Assembly (NCBI GenBank): GCA_033809515.1
Contig: JAPXLN010000002.1
Coordinates: 155,047-219,046, forward strand
DNA length: 64,000 bases
DNA from: JAPXLN01 sp033809515
GTDB lineage: Bacteria > Bacillota > Sulfobacillia > Fermentithermobacillales > Fermentithermobacillaceae
Direction of reading: 5' to 3'
Under the pieces are notes generated by a model. The model saw nothing but the letters and a program-made list of their open reading frames with translations, was not told where the DNA came from and made no database searches. Below are positions 43,514-52,241 of this stretch, one piece after another (position 1 is the first letter of the stretch; each line of letters begins with the position of its first letter). The translations under genes and the position numbers were made by a program.

Positions 43514-46362
43514 GCGCTCAGACGCCTATGATGGCGCAGTACAAAGCGCTGAAAGCAAAGCATAGGGACACCATACTCTTTTTCAGGCTTGGAGATTTCT
43601 ATGAGATGTTCTTTGAAGACGCCCAGGTGGCGTCAAGAGAACTGGATATTGCTCTCACAAGCAGAGACGCGGGTAAGGGAAAAAGGGCGCCCATGTGTGG
43701 CGTTCCTCACCATGCTGCCGGCGACTATATTAAGGTCTTGATCGAGAAAGGTCACAAAGTCGCCATATGCGAGCAAGTGGAGGACCCGGCCGAAGCAAAG
43801 GGGCTGGTTCGTCGCGATGTCGTTCGCGTGATAACTCCGGGCACCTACTGGGAAGGGGCAGAACCCCATCTTCCCGCGTACATAGCTGCAATCTGCATGA
43901 GCTATGAACGGGGCATTAGCTATGTAAGCGAAATGTCTTCGGGGCCTGCTGACCCAGGAACTGACGAGGACAGCTCCATGGCCTCGGGTGCAGGCCTTTG
44001 CGCTTGCGACGTTTCCACCGGTGAGGTGCTGCTTGCATGGATCAAGCTCCGTGAAGAAGGCCCAGTGGCACTTGAACCAAGGGGAAGCCGCAGAAGAGAG
44101 TCTGACAGGCGTCGCCTATTGTCAGAGGCCATTGACGAGATATCCAGGCTGTTTCCCAGGGAGTGCATTGTGCCCGGTACACCTGACGCGAACCTGATGG
44201 CATCTGCGCTGGAAAAGGCACTCCCGGGAGTCTGTGTTACTGTGTGCGAGCATTTCAGTGATGCTTCGGCGCTATCTGAACTAACCATGGTAGATGGGGT
44301 CTACGGAGAGGGGTACGGAGCGAACCTGGCTGCCAGGGTTCCTTCGGTTCATGCGTTAGGGGCCCTGGAGGGGCTTCTCAGGTACATCAGCGACACCCAG
44401 AAGATACGCCTCTCTCACCTGAAAGAACCCCGCCTTTATCTCCAGGAAGGGTTCCTTGAGATTGACGGAGCTACCCAGCGTAACCTTGAGCTTCTGCAGA
44501 GGCTCAACGGAAGCTTCCAAGGGTCCCTTGCATGGGTCCTTGACAGGTGTTGCACGTCTATAGGCTCAAGGCTCCTGAAAGGGTGGGTAGAAAGGCCCCT
44601 GCGGGACCATGTTGAGATAGACCGGCGCCTGGAGGCTGTAGACGAGTTTTTCCGTGACTCAGCCTTTCGTGCTAAGGTCAGGGGAAGGCTTTCCCGTGTC
44701 AAGGATCTGGAGCGACTGGTGACCAAGATTGCATACCAGTCTTGCGATGCCCGCGACCTGGTAGCTTTGGCATCCTCCCTTGAGATCATCCCTGATCTCA
44801 AGACCATGCTTGAAGGCAGCAGCTCGCCGCTGCTGCAGAGGCTAAGTCAGGAGCTGGACCCGGTTTTCGAGGCAGTCCGGAGCATTCGCCAGGCCATAGT
44901 TGAGGAGCCGCCCCTTGCGGTCACCGGCGGAGACATCATAAGAGACGGGTTTAGTCCCGAGGTGGACGAGTTAAGGGAACTTGCCACAGGAGGGCAGAGG
45001 TGGGTCCTTGAGCTTGAGGCTAGGGAAAGGGAACGGACCGGCATAAAGTCGCTCAAGGTTGGCTACAACCGGGTTTTCGGGTATTACATCGAGGTGACAA
45101 ATGCAAACCTGTCCCTGGTTCCAGAAGACTATATTCGGAAGCAGACCCTGGTATCGGCTGAGCGTTTTATCACTCCGGAGCTCAAGGACAAGGAGACCTC
45201 CATTCTAGGTGCCCAGGAACGTCTGTTCAAAGAGGAATACAGGATTTTCTGTGATATCCGTGACAGTCTGGAACAGTATACTCGGCGCATACAGCAAACA
45301 GCGGCCGCAGTTGCCGGCGCCGACGTTTTGGCCTCCTTTGCAGAGGTTGCCAGTGCCTTTAACTATGTGAGGCCCACAGTCAAGCCCCTGGGGCACGGAG
45401 CAATAGAGATTCGAGGCGGCAGGCATCCGGTTCTTGACCGCATTATGCCAAGCGGGACGTTTGTTCCCAATGACCTGGTGCTGGACGACAAGGAGCGGAT
45501 GCTGGTAATCACAGGACCCAACATGGGAGGCAAATCCACCTATTGCAGGCAAGGTGCACTCATACTGATAATGGCGCAGATGGGTTCCTTCGTCCCCGCC
45601 AAAGATTGCACTGTATCATGTGCGGACAAGGTGTTTGCCAGGGTTGGAGCATACGATGACCTGGTCCTTGGACAATCAACTTTCATGGTGGAAATGACAG
45701 AGGTGTCAAGGATAATCAAGGGAGCAACAAGAAACAGCTTGGTCATACTCGATGAGATAGGCAGGGGCACCAGCACCTTTGATGGCCTGTCAGTTGCCTG
45801 GGCGGTCCTTGAGCATCTTGCAGACGATAGGACTGTAGGTGCCCGCGGGCTAGTGGCTACCCACTACAGGGAACTGACCCTTCTTGCGGATATCAAGCCC
45901 GGCATAGCTAACTACCATGTATCAGTGAAAAAGACCGGCGATGAAGTAGTATTTCTGCGAAAGACTGTCCGGGGGGTGGCCGAAGGAAGCTTCGGCATTG
46001 AGGTGGCAGCCATGGCAGGGCTGCCTCCGTCTGTGGTAGAGCGTGCCAGAGAGATCCTGGTTGGCCTGGAATCTGAGGCTCGTAGAGGAGCCCGTTGGAA
46101 AACCGGTATTCTTGGGCAGGTAGCTCTTAGAGGCGGGTCCTCTCTGGATTCGGCGGTTATCCCAGGGCAGGCATCCCTCTTCGCCCTGCAAGAAGCAGCC
46201 GCTACGGCACAGACAGCTCAAGAGCCTGAGACTATCAGGAAGGTCATTGATGAGATCAGAGAACTCGACCTTGATGGAATGACCCCTCGGGACGCACTGA
46301 ACAAGCTTTTTGAGCTCAAAGAGAAAGCAGGCCGTATGAACGCCGGCAGGGAGGAAGAATGA
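43510..46362 (+). CDS. mutS: DNA mismatch repair protein MutS
   Basis: MutS recognises mismatches and loops. The mismatch-binding FFRLGDFYEMFFEDA (Phe-x-Glu) is at about residues 24-38, Walker A GPNMGGKST at about 667-675, and LDEIGRGTSTFDGLS is the Walker B/signature region. A C-terminal DPRDALNKLFELK-like end (MTPRDALNKLFELK) is the usual tetramer tail. At 950 residues it is some 90 longer than typical MutS1; the excess seems to lie in the connector domain, where acidic (ADPGTDEDSS) and basic (RGSRRRESDRRR) insertions occur around residues 140-200. GTG start overlaps miaB. Confidence 0.97.
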   Translation: MSAQTPMMAQYKALKAKHRDTILFFRLGDFYEMFFEDAQVASRELDIALTSRDAGKGKRAPMCGVPHHAAGDYIKVLIEKGHKVAICEQVEDPAEAKGLVRRDVVRVITPGTYWEGAEPHLPAYIAAICMSYERGISYVSEMSSGPADPGTDEDSSMASGAGLCACDVSTGEVLLAWIKLREEGPVALEPRGSRRRESDRRRLLSEAIDEISRLFPRECIVPGTPDANLMASALEKALPGVCVTVCEHFSDASALSELTMVDGVYGEGYGANLAARVPSVHALGALEGLLRYISDTQKIRLSHLKEPRLYLQEGFLEIDGATQRNLELLQRLNGSFQGSLAWVLDRCCTSIGSRLLKGWVERPLRDHVEIDRRLEAVDEFFRDSAFRAKVRGRLSRVKDLERLVTKIAYQSCDARDLVALASSLEIIPDLKTMLEGSSSPLLQRLSQELDPVFEAVRSIRQAIVEEPPLAVTGGDIIRDGFSPEVDELRELATGGQRWVLELEARERERTGIKSLKVGYNRVFGYYIEVTNANLSLVPEDYIRKQTLVSAERFITPELKDKETSILGAQERLFKEEYRIFCDIRDSLEQYTRRIQQTAAAVAGADVLASFAEVASAFNYVRPTVKPLGHGAIEIRGGRHPVLDRIMPSGTFVPNDLVLDDKERMLVITGPNMGGKSTYCRQGALILIMAQMGSFVPAKDCTVSCADKVFARVGAYDDLVLGQSTFMVEMTEVSRIIKGATRNSLVILDEIGRGTSTFDGLSVAWAVLEHLADDRTVGARGLVATHYRELTLLADIKPGIANYHVSVKKTGDEVVFLRKTVRGVAEGSFGIEVAAMAGLPPSVVERAREILVGLESEARRGARWKTGILGQVALRGGSSLDSAVIPGQASLFALQEAAATAQTAQEPETIRKVIDEIRELDLDGMTPRDALNKLFELKEKAGRMNAGREEE

Positions 46363-46363
46363 G

Positions 46364-48178
46364 TTGGGCATAATAGTTCGTCTGGACCCTGTTGTGGCCA
46401 GCCAGATAGCTGCCGGAGAAGTGGTGGAAAGCCCGGCTTCTGTAGTCAAGGAACTGGTGGAGAACTCTCTGGATGCAGGGGCTGACCGGGTCGTAATAGA
46501 GTTTGAGGATAGCGGTCTTTCCCTTGTGCGAGTATCAGACAACGGTACAGGAATGGACCGCCAGGATGCTGAATACTGCCTGCAGCGATTCACCACCTCC
46601 AAACTCAAAGATATCAGTGAACTCTCTACATTGAGCACCCTTGGGTTTCGAGGGGAAGCGTTGCCGTCAATAGCGTCTTGTTCCAGAATCATTTTGAAGA
46701 CAAGACCGGCATCAGCTCCGGCAGGTACGGTTCTGGAGGCAGAGGCAGGGGAGATCTTGAGTATCACGGAAGCGGGGCTTCCCGCAGGTACTTCGGTAAC
46801 TGTACGCGACCTTTTTTTCAACACTCCTGCAAGGCTCAAGTTTGTGAGATCAAGAACCCGTGAACGTCAGGCCATAATCGAAATGGTGGAACGGCTGGCT
46901 TTTTCTTACCCTGACAAACAGTTCGTGCTTTTGTCTTCCGGCAAGACCATACTCAGAACATCAGGTCAGGGTTTGCGGAATGCCATAGCAGACGTATATG
47001 GGCCTGAGGCCGCATCATCTGTTACAGAGGTTGAGTTCGAGAGCTCGTCTTCTGCCCATGGTGCCATAGGTGTTTCCGGTTTTGCCGGGATGCCGAGCTT
47101 ATACAGGAATAGGCGAGACAGGCAGATATTCTCGGTCAACTCGCGGCCTGTCAGAAATGCGATGCTGGGGTGGGCTCTGGATGATGCTTTTTCAGGCCTT
47201 CTTCCGCCCAGGACCTATCCTGTGGCCGTTATGGACATTAGGATTCCTCCCTGCGAGATTGATGTTAACGTTCACCCTACCAAAGCAGAGATTCGCTTTC
47301 GGAACGAAAGAAGCGTCAGAAGCGCGCTCACCGGTGCCGTCAGGGTCGCACTGAGCAAGGCCGGGTTGCACGTTGAGACAGCTGCCGGGTGGTCGGGTAT
47401 GACCGACCGGACTGGACCTTATTCTCATCGCCCGGGACGGAAAGGCGATGAACTGCCAACCGAAAAGCTACTTTTCCCGGGAACTCTGGTTCGGGACCTC
47501 GACAGGGTCTTGACCGGCGGAAAACCCGCTCCCTCCGGAGACGAGAGCCTGAAATGTCCTCCCGGGTGGGCATACCTGGGCTCCTTACTCCATACCTATC
47601 TTGTAGCTGCAAGTCCCGATTCGCTTCTCATAATCGATAAGCATGCTTTCATGGAAGCGCAAGTTTATCAGGAGTTCCTCTTGGGAAGAAGCGGAAGACA
47701 GGAGCTCCTGATGGGAGAGATGATTGCCCTTGATCCCCGAGATGCCGACGCCTATGAGCATCTGAGACCCAGCCTGGAAGAACTTGGCTTCTCAAGCAGA
47801 TTGGTCGGGCAAAGGACCGTAATGGTTATAGGCGTGCCGCTTGTGCTGGGACAACCGGTCAACCCTGAAACCCTCAGGGAGATCATAGCTCAGGTTGTCG
47901 ATCAAGTAGCTGACGGGGATCCCAAGACCGGGGTCAGGTGTCTTCAGAGGGTGAGCCCGGAACGAATTATGCAGTCTGCCCGCATAGCTACTGCTGCGTG
48001 TCACGGGTCAATCAGAGCAAAAGAGACCCTACATGAAGATGAAGCTTGCCAACTGCTCTGGGGCGCTTACAGAGATCCAGCTCTGAGGATTTGCCCACAC
48101 GGAAGGCCCACAATAAAAGAGATCAGGTTTGCTGATATCCACAAGTTCTTTGGCAGAACTTCCCAGAGTCCGAGTTAG
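46364..48178 (+). CDS. mutL: DNA mismatch repair protein MutL
   Basis: A GHKL ATPase that couples MutS to strand excision. ATPase motifs ENSLDAGA, DNGTGM and GFRGEAL are intact in the N-terminal 330 residues. The C-terminal endonuclease motif, normally DQHA-x2-E-x4-E, reads DKHAFMEAQVYQE at 425-437: Asp, His, Ala and the first Glu are kept, Gln is Lys, and the last Glu is shifted by one. CPHGRPTI near the end is conserved, so metal binding is likely retained. TTG at 46364 starts two bases after the mutS stop. 604 residues. Confidence 0.95.
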   Translation: MGIIVRLDPVVASQIAAGEVVESPASVVKELVENSLDAGADRVVIEFEDSGLSLVRVSDNGTGMDRQDAEYCLQRFTTSKLKDISELSTLSTLGFRGEALPSIASCSRIILKTRPASAPAGTVLEAEAGEILSITEAGLPAGTSVTVRDLFFNTPARLKFVRSRTRERQAIIEMVERLAFSYPDKQFVLLSSGKTILRTSGQGLRNAIADVYGPEAASSVTEVEFESSSSAHGAIGVSGFAGMPSLYRNRRDRQIFSVNSRPVRNAMLGWALDDAFSGLLPPRTYPVAVMDIRIPPCEIDVNVHPTKAEIRFRNERSVRSALTGAVRVALSKAGLHVETAAGWSGMTDRTGPYSHRPGRKGDELPTEKLLFPGTLVRDLDRVLTGGKPAPSGDESLKCPPGWAYLGSLLHTYLVAASPDSLLIIDKHAFMEAQVYQEFLLGRSGRQELLMGEMIALDPRDADAYEHLRPSLEELGFSSRLVGQRTVMVIGVPLVLGQPVNPETLREIIAQVVDQVADGDPKTGVRCLQRVSPERIMQSARIATAACHGSIRAKETLHEDEACQLLWGAYRDPALRICPHGRPTIKEIRFADIHKFFGRTSQSPS

Positions 48179-48189
48179 AGGGTATAATC

Positions 48190-49158
48190 ATGACCAGGGG
48201 GAAGACTCAAATACTGGTAATAACGGGACCTACCGCTTCGGGAAAATCTAAGCTGTCTATGGACATAGCTTCTCTGTACCCAATTGAGATCATATCCGCA
48301 GACTCAATGCAGGTTTATAAGTACATGGACATTGGCACTGACAAGCCATCCCTGGATGATCGGTCGAAAGTGCCCCATCACCTCATCGATATCAAGTATC
48401 CGGACGAACCCTGGAGTGTAGAGGAGTTTCAGAGGCGGGCGGAGACAGCGGTAAAGGAGATAACAGCACGAGGTAACATTCCGTGTCTGGTCGGGGGTAC
48501 GGGCTTGTACATCCGGGCTTTTCTGCAGGGTTATCGTCTCACCGGGGCACCGCCCGACGCTCAGTTTAGGCGGGAAATGAGGGAGCTTGCAGCCGGAAAA
48601 GGAAACAGGGCAGTCCATGACCTTCTGATAGATAGAGATCCCCGTTCTCATGAGAGTCTTCATCCTAATGACCTCAAGCGAGTGATACGGGCCCTTGAGT
48701 ATTTCCGCGCGACAGGCAGGCCGATTTCCTCTCGAACGGATATGGGGATCTCAGAGCGCTATGATCCGGTCATGCTTGGGCTTCAGTGGAACCGTGAAGA
48801 ATTGTACAGGAAGATCGATGATAGAGTGGACGATCAGTTTCGACGAGGAATAGTGGAGGAAGTTAGAAAGCTTCTGGTCAAGGGCTATTCCCATAGGCTT
48901 CGAAGCATGCAGGGATTGGTCTATAAGGAGGTGTGCAGCTACCTTCTGGGGCTCACTACGGAAAGTGAAACCAGGGACCTTGTAAAGCGCAATACAAGGC
49001 GGTTTGCCAGAAGGCAGTTCACATGGTTCACAAGAGAAGAAGGCATAATATGGATAACTGCGGGCAATGATAGACTTTGGTCGGATATATTGGCTGAAGC
49101 ATGTGAAACTATCCATGCAAAGGGCCTTGTGTCACAACCACCCGGGAACAGGGTTTGA
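48190..49158 (+). CDS. miaA: tRNA dimethylallyltransferase
   Basis: MiaA adds a dimethylallyl group to A37 of tRNAs reading UNN codons, the substrate later used by MiaB. Walker A GPTASGKS is at residues 11-18, DSMQVYKYMDIGTDKP follows, and GGTGLYIRAFLQG is present. 322 residues, typical. ATG at 48190 with GAGGGT upstream. It is followed by hfq 31 bases later, a neighbour pair conserved across many bacteria. Confidence 0.96.
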   Translation: MTRGKTQILVITGPTASGKSKLSMDIASLYPIEIISADSMQVYKYMDIGTDKPSLDDRSKVPHHLIDIKYPDEPWSVEEFQRRAETAVKEITARGNIPCLVGGTGLYIRAFLQGYRLTGAPPDAQFRREMRELAAGKGNRAVHDLLIDRDPRSHESLHPNDLKRVIRALEYFRATGRPISSRTDMGISERYDPVMLGLQWNREELYRKIDDRVDDQFRRGIVEEVRKLLVKGYSHRLRSMQGLVYKEVCSYLLGLTTESETRDLVKRNTRRFARRQFTWFTREEGIIWITAGNDRLWSDILAEACETIHAKGLVSQPPGNRV

Positions 49159-49189
49159 CGCTTGTCCGGAGAAAGCGGAGGGAGAATGC

Positions 49190-49468
49190 GTGAACACTAA
49201 GACAGTCGTAAACCTTCAGGACTCATTTTTGAACCAGATCCGTAAGGAAAACGTCCCGGTCACAGTCTATTTGATGAACGGGTTTCAGCTAAGAGGCGCA
49301 GTAAAAGGGTTTGATAACTTTACAGTGCTTCTCGACAGTGAGGGAAAGCAGATGCTGCTGTACAAACATGCCATCTCAACCATTACTCCTGTAAGACCGG
49401 TGAATATTGGCCCGTTTGAACCCCCGGATAAGCCCAAGGATGAAGCAAGGCCTGCAAATCCCGGTTAG
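49190..49468 (+). CDS. hfq: RNA chaperone Hfq
   Basis: Hfq forms hexamers that bind small RNAs and A-rich mRNA segments. Sm1 (LQDSFLNQIRKENVPVTVYL) and Sm2 (YKHAISTI) motifs are present, with NGFQLRGAVKGFDNF between. 92 residues with a proline-rich acidic tail of about 20. The frame opens far upstream inside miaA, but GTG at 49190 with GGAGGGAGA upstream gives the family start. Confidence 0.95.
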   Translation: MNTKTVVNLQDSFLNQIRKENVPVTVYLMNGFQLRGAVKGFDNFTVLLDSEGKQMLLYKHAISTITPVRPVNIGPFEPPDKPKDEARPANPG

Positions 49469-49579
49469 CACGGCTGCCATGCGGGTGCCTGAGAGCAAGA
49501 AATAGGGTATTTTATGACGCGTTACCGGGTAAACTTCCTTGCGTTGGTTTCACATGGTCTTAGCAGGGAGGTGAGTTAG

Positions 49580-49792
49580 ATGCCCAGAGACCCTGTATGC
49601 GGAATGAACGTCCGTGACGACAAGGACTCCATTAGGACTGAGCACCAGGGGCAGGTGTACCATTTCTGCTCAAACCGGTGCAGGCAGGAATTTGACCGTG
49701 ACCCGTCCACTTTTGTGCGTCAAGAAGGCAGGAGCAGAGACGCTCGGAAAGACATAAGCCACGATACTGATGAGGACAAACGGCCCAGATAG
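49580..49792 (+). CDS. YHS-domain small protein
   Basis: A 70-residue protein made of one YHS domain (DPVCGMNV at residues 4-11, YHFCSNRCRQEFDRDP at about 29-44) plus a charged tail. YHS domains bind metals such as copper through these Cys residues, and occur as domains of metal-transport ATPases or as stand-alone proteins. The metal here is not determined. ATG at 49580 is behind GGGAGGTGAG. A clean terminator follows, so it is a separate unit between hfq and the SpoVK-like gene. Confidence 0.8.
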   Translation: MPRDPVCGMNVRDDKDSIRTEHQGQVYHFCSNRCRQEFDRDPSTFVRQEGRSRDARKDISHDTDEDKRPR

Positions 49793-49810
49793 CAGGGTTT
49801 GACCGTAAAG

Positions 49811-49845
49811 AAGACCGCCTTTGAATTGACGAGGGCGGTCTTTTT
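49811..49845 (+). terminator. Intrinsic terminator after YHS gene
   Basis: GACCGCC (49813-49819) pairs with GGCGGTC (49834-49840), extended by AA/TT, and is followed by TTTTT. Confidence 0.85.
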
Positions 49846-49949
49846 GCTAACAGAGGTTGTTGCATGGTAAAGACCCAAAGACTGGTGTTTTCGTTCTAGA
49901 ACAAAGACTCTCCCCTTGTCGTATAATGAGTTGTTTAGGGGGGGGTCAG

Positions 49950-50861
49950 ATGATTGCCAGTGGTCCTGTTACGGGCAAAGGACCCTTGCTTCGTGTGTTG
50001 CCACATAAGGATCCGGAACCAGTGAGTTTTGCAGGTTCCGGCGGACCTGCAAGAGAGAGCGCTCTGGCAGAACTCAATTCTCTCATAGGCTTATCGCACG
50101 TAAAGGAACTTATCTTTGAGATCTATGCCTTCGCAGAAATCCAGAGGAGGCGAGAAAGAGCAAACCTTACCAGCGAGAAAACTGTTTTGCACATGGTTTT
50201 CAGAGGTAACCCAGGAACAGGGAAGACCACCATAGCACGGATAGTCGGGAAACTCCTGTTTGAGGCAAAGTTACTTGCCAGGGGTCACGTTATTGAGGTT
50301 GAGCGGGCAGACCTGGTGGGAGAGTACATTGGGCACACTGCACAAAAGACAAGGGAACACATTCGAAAAGCGCTGGGAGGCATTCTGTTTGTTGACGAGG
50401 CCTATTCGCTGGCCAGGGGAGGTGAGAAGGACTTCGGCAAGGAATGCATCGATTGCATTGTGAAAGGAATGGAGGACCACGCCGCTGACATAGTAGTCAT
50501 CCTTGCGGGGTACCCTGCCGAGATGGAGAGCTTTCTCCGGTCTAACCCCGGACTGCGCTCTCGTTTTCCGATTCACCTGGAGTTTCCTGATTACTCCGTT
50601 GACGAACTTGTGCAGATAGCAGGTTCTATGCTCAAGAACAGAGACTACAGAATTGACCCTGAAGCTAGGGCTTTTCTTACCAGGATCATTGCCGAGAAAA
50701 CCGCAGCTGAGACAGTCCCATCCAATGCACGCATGGTAAGGAATCTCATTGAAAAAGCTATAAGAAGACAAGCTGTTCGCCTGGTTAGAGACTGTTCGTT
50801 CAGTCGTCATGACCTGATCCTCATAACTCAAAGGGAGCTTCTGGAGGCCTCCCTGAGTTAG
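49950..50861 (+). CDS. spoVK: SpoVK-like AAA+ ATPase
   Basis: A CbbX/SpoVK-type AAA+ protein. GLSHVKELI leads into Walker A GNPGTGKTT and Walker B/sensor ILFVDEAYSLAR, with the arginine-finger region GLRSRFPIHLEFPDY. SpoVK is needed for spore maturation in B. subtilis; its partner is unknown. ATG at 49950 is preceded by a GGGGGGG stretch; the frame opens at 49857. 303 residues. Its position between hfq and hflX matches the B. subtilis order. The gene symbol rests on neighbourhood plus family. Confidence 0.85.
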   Translation: MIASGPVTGKGPLLRVLPHKDPEPVSFAGSGGPARESALAELNSLIGLSHVKELIFEIYAFAEIQRRRERANLTSEKTVLHMVFRGNPGTGKTTIARIVGKLLFEAKLLARGHVIEVERADLVGEYIGHTAQKTREHIRKALGGILFVDEAYSLARGGEKDFGKECIDCIVKGMEDHAADIVVILAGYPAEMESFLRSNPGLRSRFPIHLEFPDYSVDELVQIAGSMLKNRDYRIDPEARAFLTRIIAEKTAAETVPSNARMVRNLIEKAIRRQAVRLVRDCSFSRHDLILITQRELLEASLS

Positions 50862-50924
50862 GTCCCTGCAGACATAGTGTATAATCACAGTAGGAGTCTT
50901 TCTTTACCTACTGGAGGGTGGTCT

Positions 50925-52241
50925 TTGACCCAGGAGTACATCGAGAATGATCTGCCCGGCAAAGAGATCCGGGCCGTGCTGGCAGGAATAAGCGGGGAAG
51001 GGTGCCGGTCGAGCTCCCAAGACCTGGCGACATTTGCGTTGTCTCCTGAGGAATCCCTCAAGGAACTTGAGCGACTGGCAGAAACCATGGGTTACAGAGT
51101 CTGTGCTTCAGTGTTTCAGGAGAAACGTGTTCCTGATGCTGCGACTTATATGGGCAGAGGCAAGGCCGAGGAGTTGGCCGCCCATGTTGAATCTTGCCAT
51201 GCGTCAGTGGTCATTGTAGATGGCCCATTGACGCCCTCTCAGGTTCGCAACTTGCACGAGATTACGGGAGTCGAGGTAATCAATAGAAAAGAGCTCATCT
51301 TGCGGATATTTGCATCCCGTGCGGTGACACGGGAAGGCAAGATACAGGTGGAGCTGGCCGCCCGGAGACATGAGCTAACCCGCCTTGCAGGACATGGAGC
51401 CGAAATGTCCAATCCCGGAGGCGGAATAGGGACGCGAGGCCCCGGAGAGCAGAAGATAGAAACAGAACGTCGTTCCTTGCGAACCAGAATTGCGCGCCTG
51501 AACAGAGATTTGACGAGAATTCGGCAGGTTCGCTCACAGCAGCGCAAATTGCGCAGAGTCTCGGGAATCCCTCTGGTCTCCCTTGTAGGCTACACTAACG
51601 CAGGGAAATCCACTTTGTTCAATGCACTTACAGGCGATAGCACCTTGTGTGACGACAAGCTTTTCGCCACTTTGGATCCCTGGGTCAGAAAGTGGACTTT
51701 TGCGGCCGGGGAGGTTGTCCTTCTGTGTGATACGGTCGGGTTCATACAAGGCCTCCCTCACGAGCTGGTGGCCGCCTTCCGGGCCACCCTTGAAGAGTCC
51801 CTTGACGCAGATCTCCTGATCCACGTAATAGACGTATCTTCTCCGGTGTGGAAAGAACAGATGGTCACAACCGAGCGTGTTCTGGAAGAGTTGGGCGTAC
51901 GGGATACTGCCAGAATCAACTGCTTCAACAAGTTGGATCTCCTGGAGGAAGGACGTGACCAAGACCTTCTTCTGGAGCTTCACAGGCCGGCCGTCTGCGT
52001 ATCAGCTATTAAGGGGACGGGCCTTGACCAACTCCAAACCATGGCCGCTGCTGAGCTTTCCCGGACCAGGCAGACGGTGACCCTAAACATCCCCTATGCC
52101 TCATGGAGTCTTCTTTACGAGATCAGACAGCTGGGCACCGTTCTTGAAGAGGAGCACGGACTTAACGGAGCCAGGGTAACATGCCGCCTGTCTCCGGAAG
52201 ACATAAAGAAATACGCAAAAATACTGGGAGCGGGAACATGA
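50925..52241 (+). CDS. hflX: GTPase HflX
   Basis: HflX is a ribosome-associated GTPase that splits stalled or hibernating 70S ribosomes. The N-terminal HflX domain (MGRGKAEELA), a coiled-coil linker with GTRGPGEQKIETERR, and the G domain follow in order: G1 GYTNAGKST, G3 DTVGF, G4 NKLD. TTG at 50925 behind GGAGGGTGG is preferred over the upstream frame opening at 50877. 438 residues. It overlaps the next gene's ATG. Confidence 0.94.
   Translation: MTQEYIENDLPGKEIRAVLAGISGEGCRSSSQDLATFALSPEESLKELERLAETMGYRVCASVFQEKRVPDAATYMGRGKAEELAAHVESCHASVVIVDGPLTPSQVRNLHEITGVEVINRKELILRIFASRAVTREGKIQVELAARRHELTRLAGHGAEMSNPGGGIGTRGPGEQKIETERRSLRTRIARLNRDLTRIRQVRSQQRKLRRVSGIPLVSLVGYTNAGKSTLFNALTGDSTLCDDKLFATLDPWVRKWTFAAGEVVLLCDTVGFIQGLPHELVAAFRATLEESLDADLLIHVIDVSSPVWKEQMVTTERVLEELGVRDTARINCFNKLDLLEEGRDQDLLLELHRPAVCVSAIKGTGLDQLQTMAAAELSRTRQTVTLNIPYASWSLLYEIRQLGTVLEEEHGLNGARVTCRLSPEDIKKYAKILGAGT

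Noticed and set aside
45922..46839. 305-residue ORF opposite the mutS/mutL junction
   Set aside because: Low-complexity Ser/Arg-rich translation typical of a shadow frame; both genes on the other strand are certain.
49922..49927. TATAAT before the SpoVK-like gene as a promoter
   Set aside because: A good -10 but no -35 match; the same problem applies to TATAAT at 50880-50885 before hflX. They may be real promoters but cannot be supported by sequence alone.
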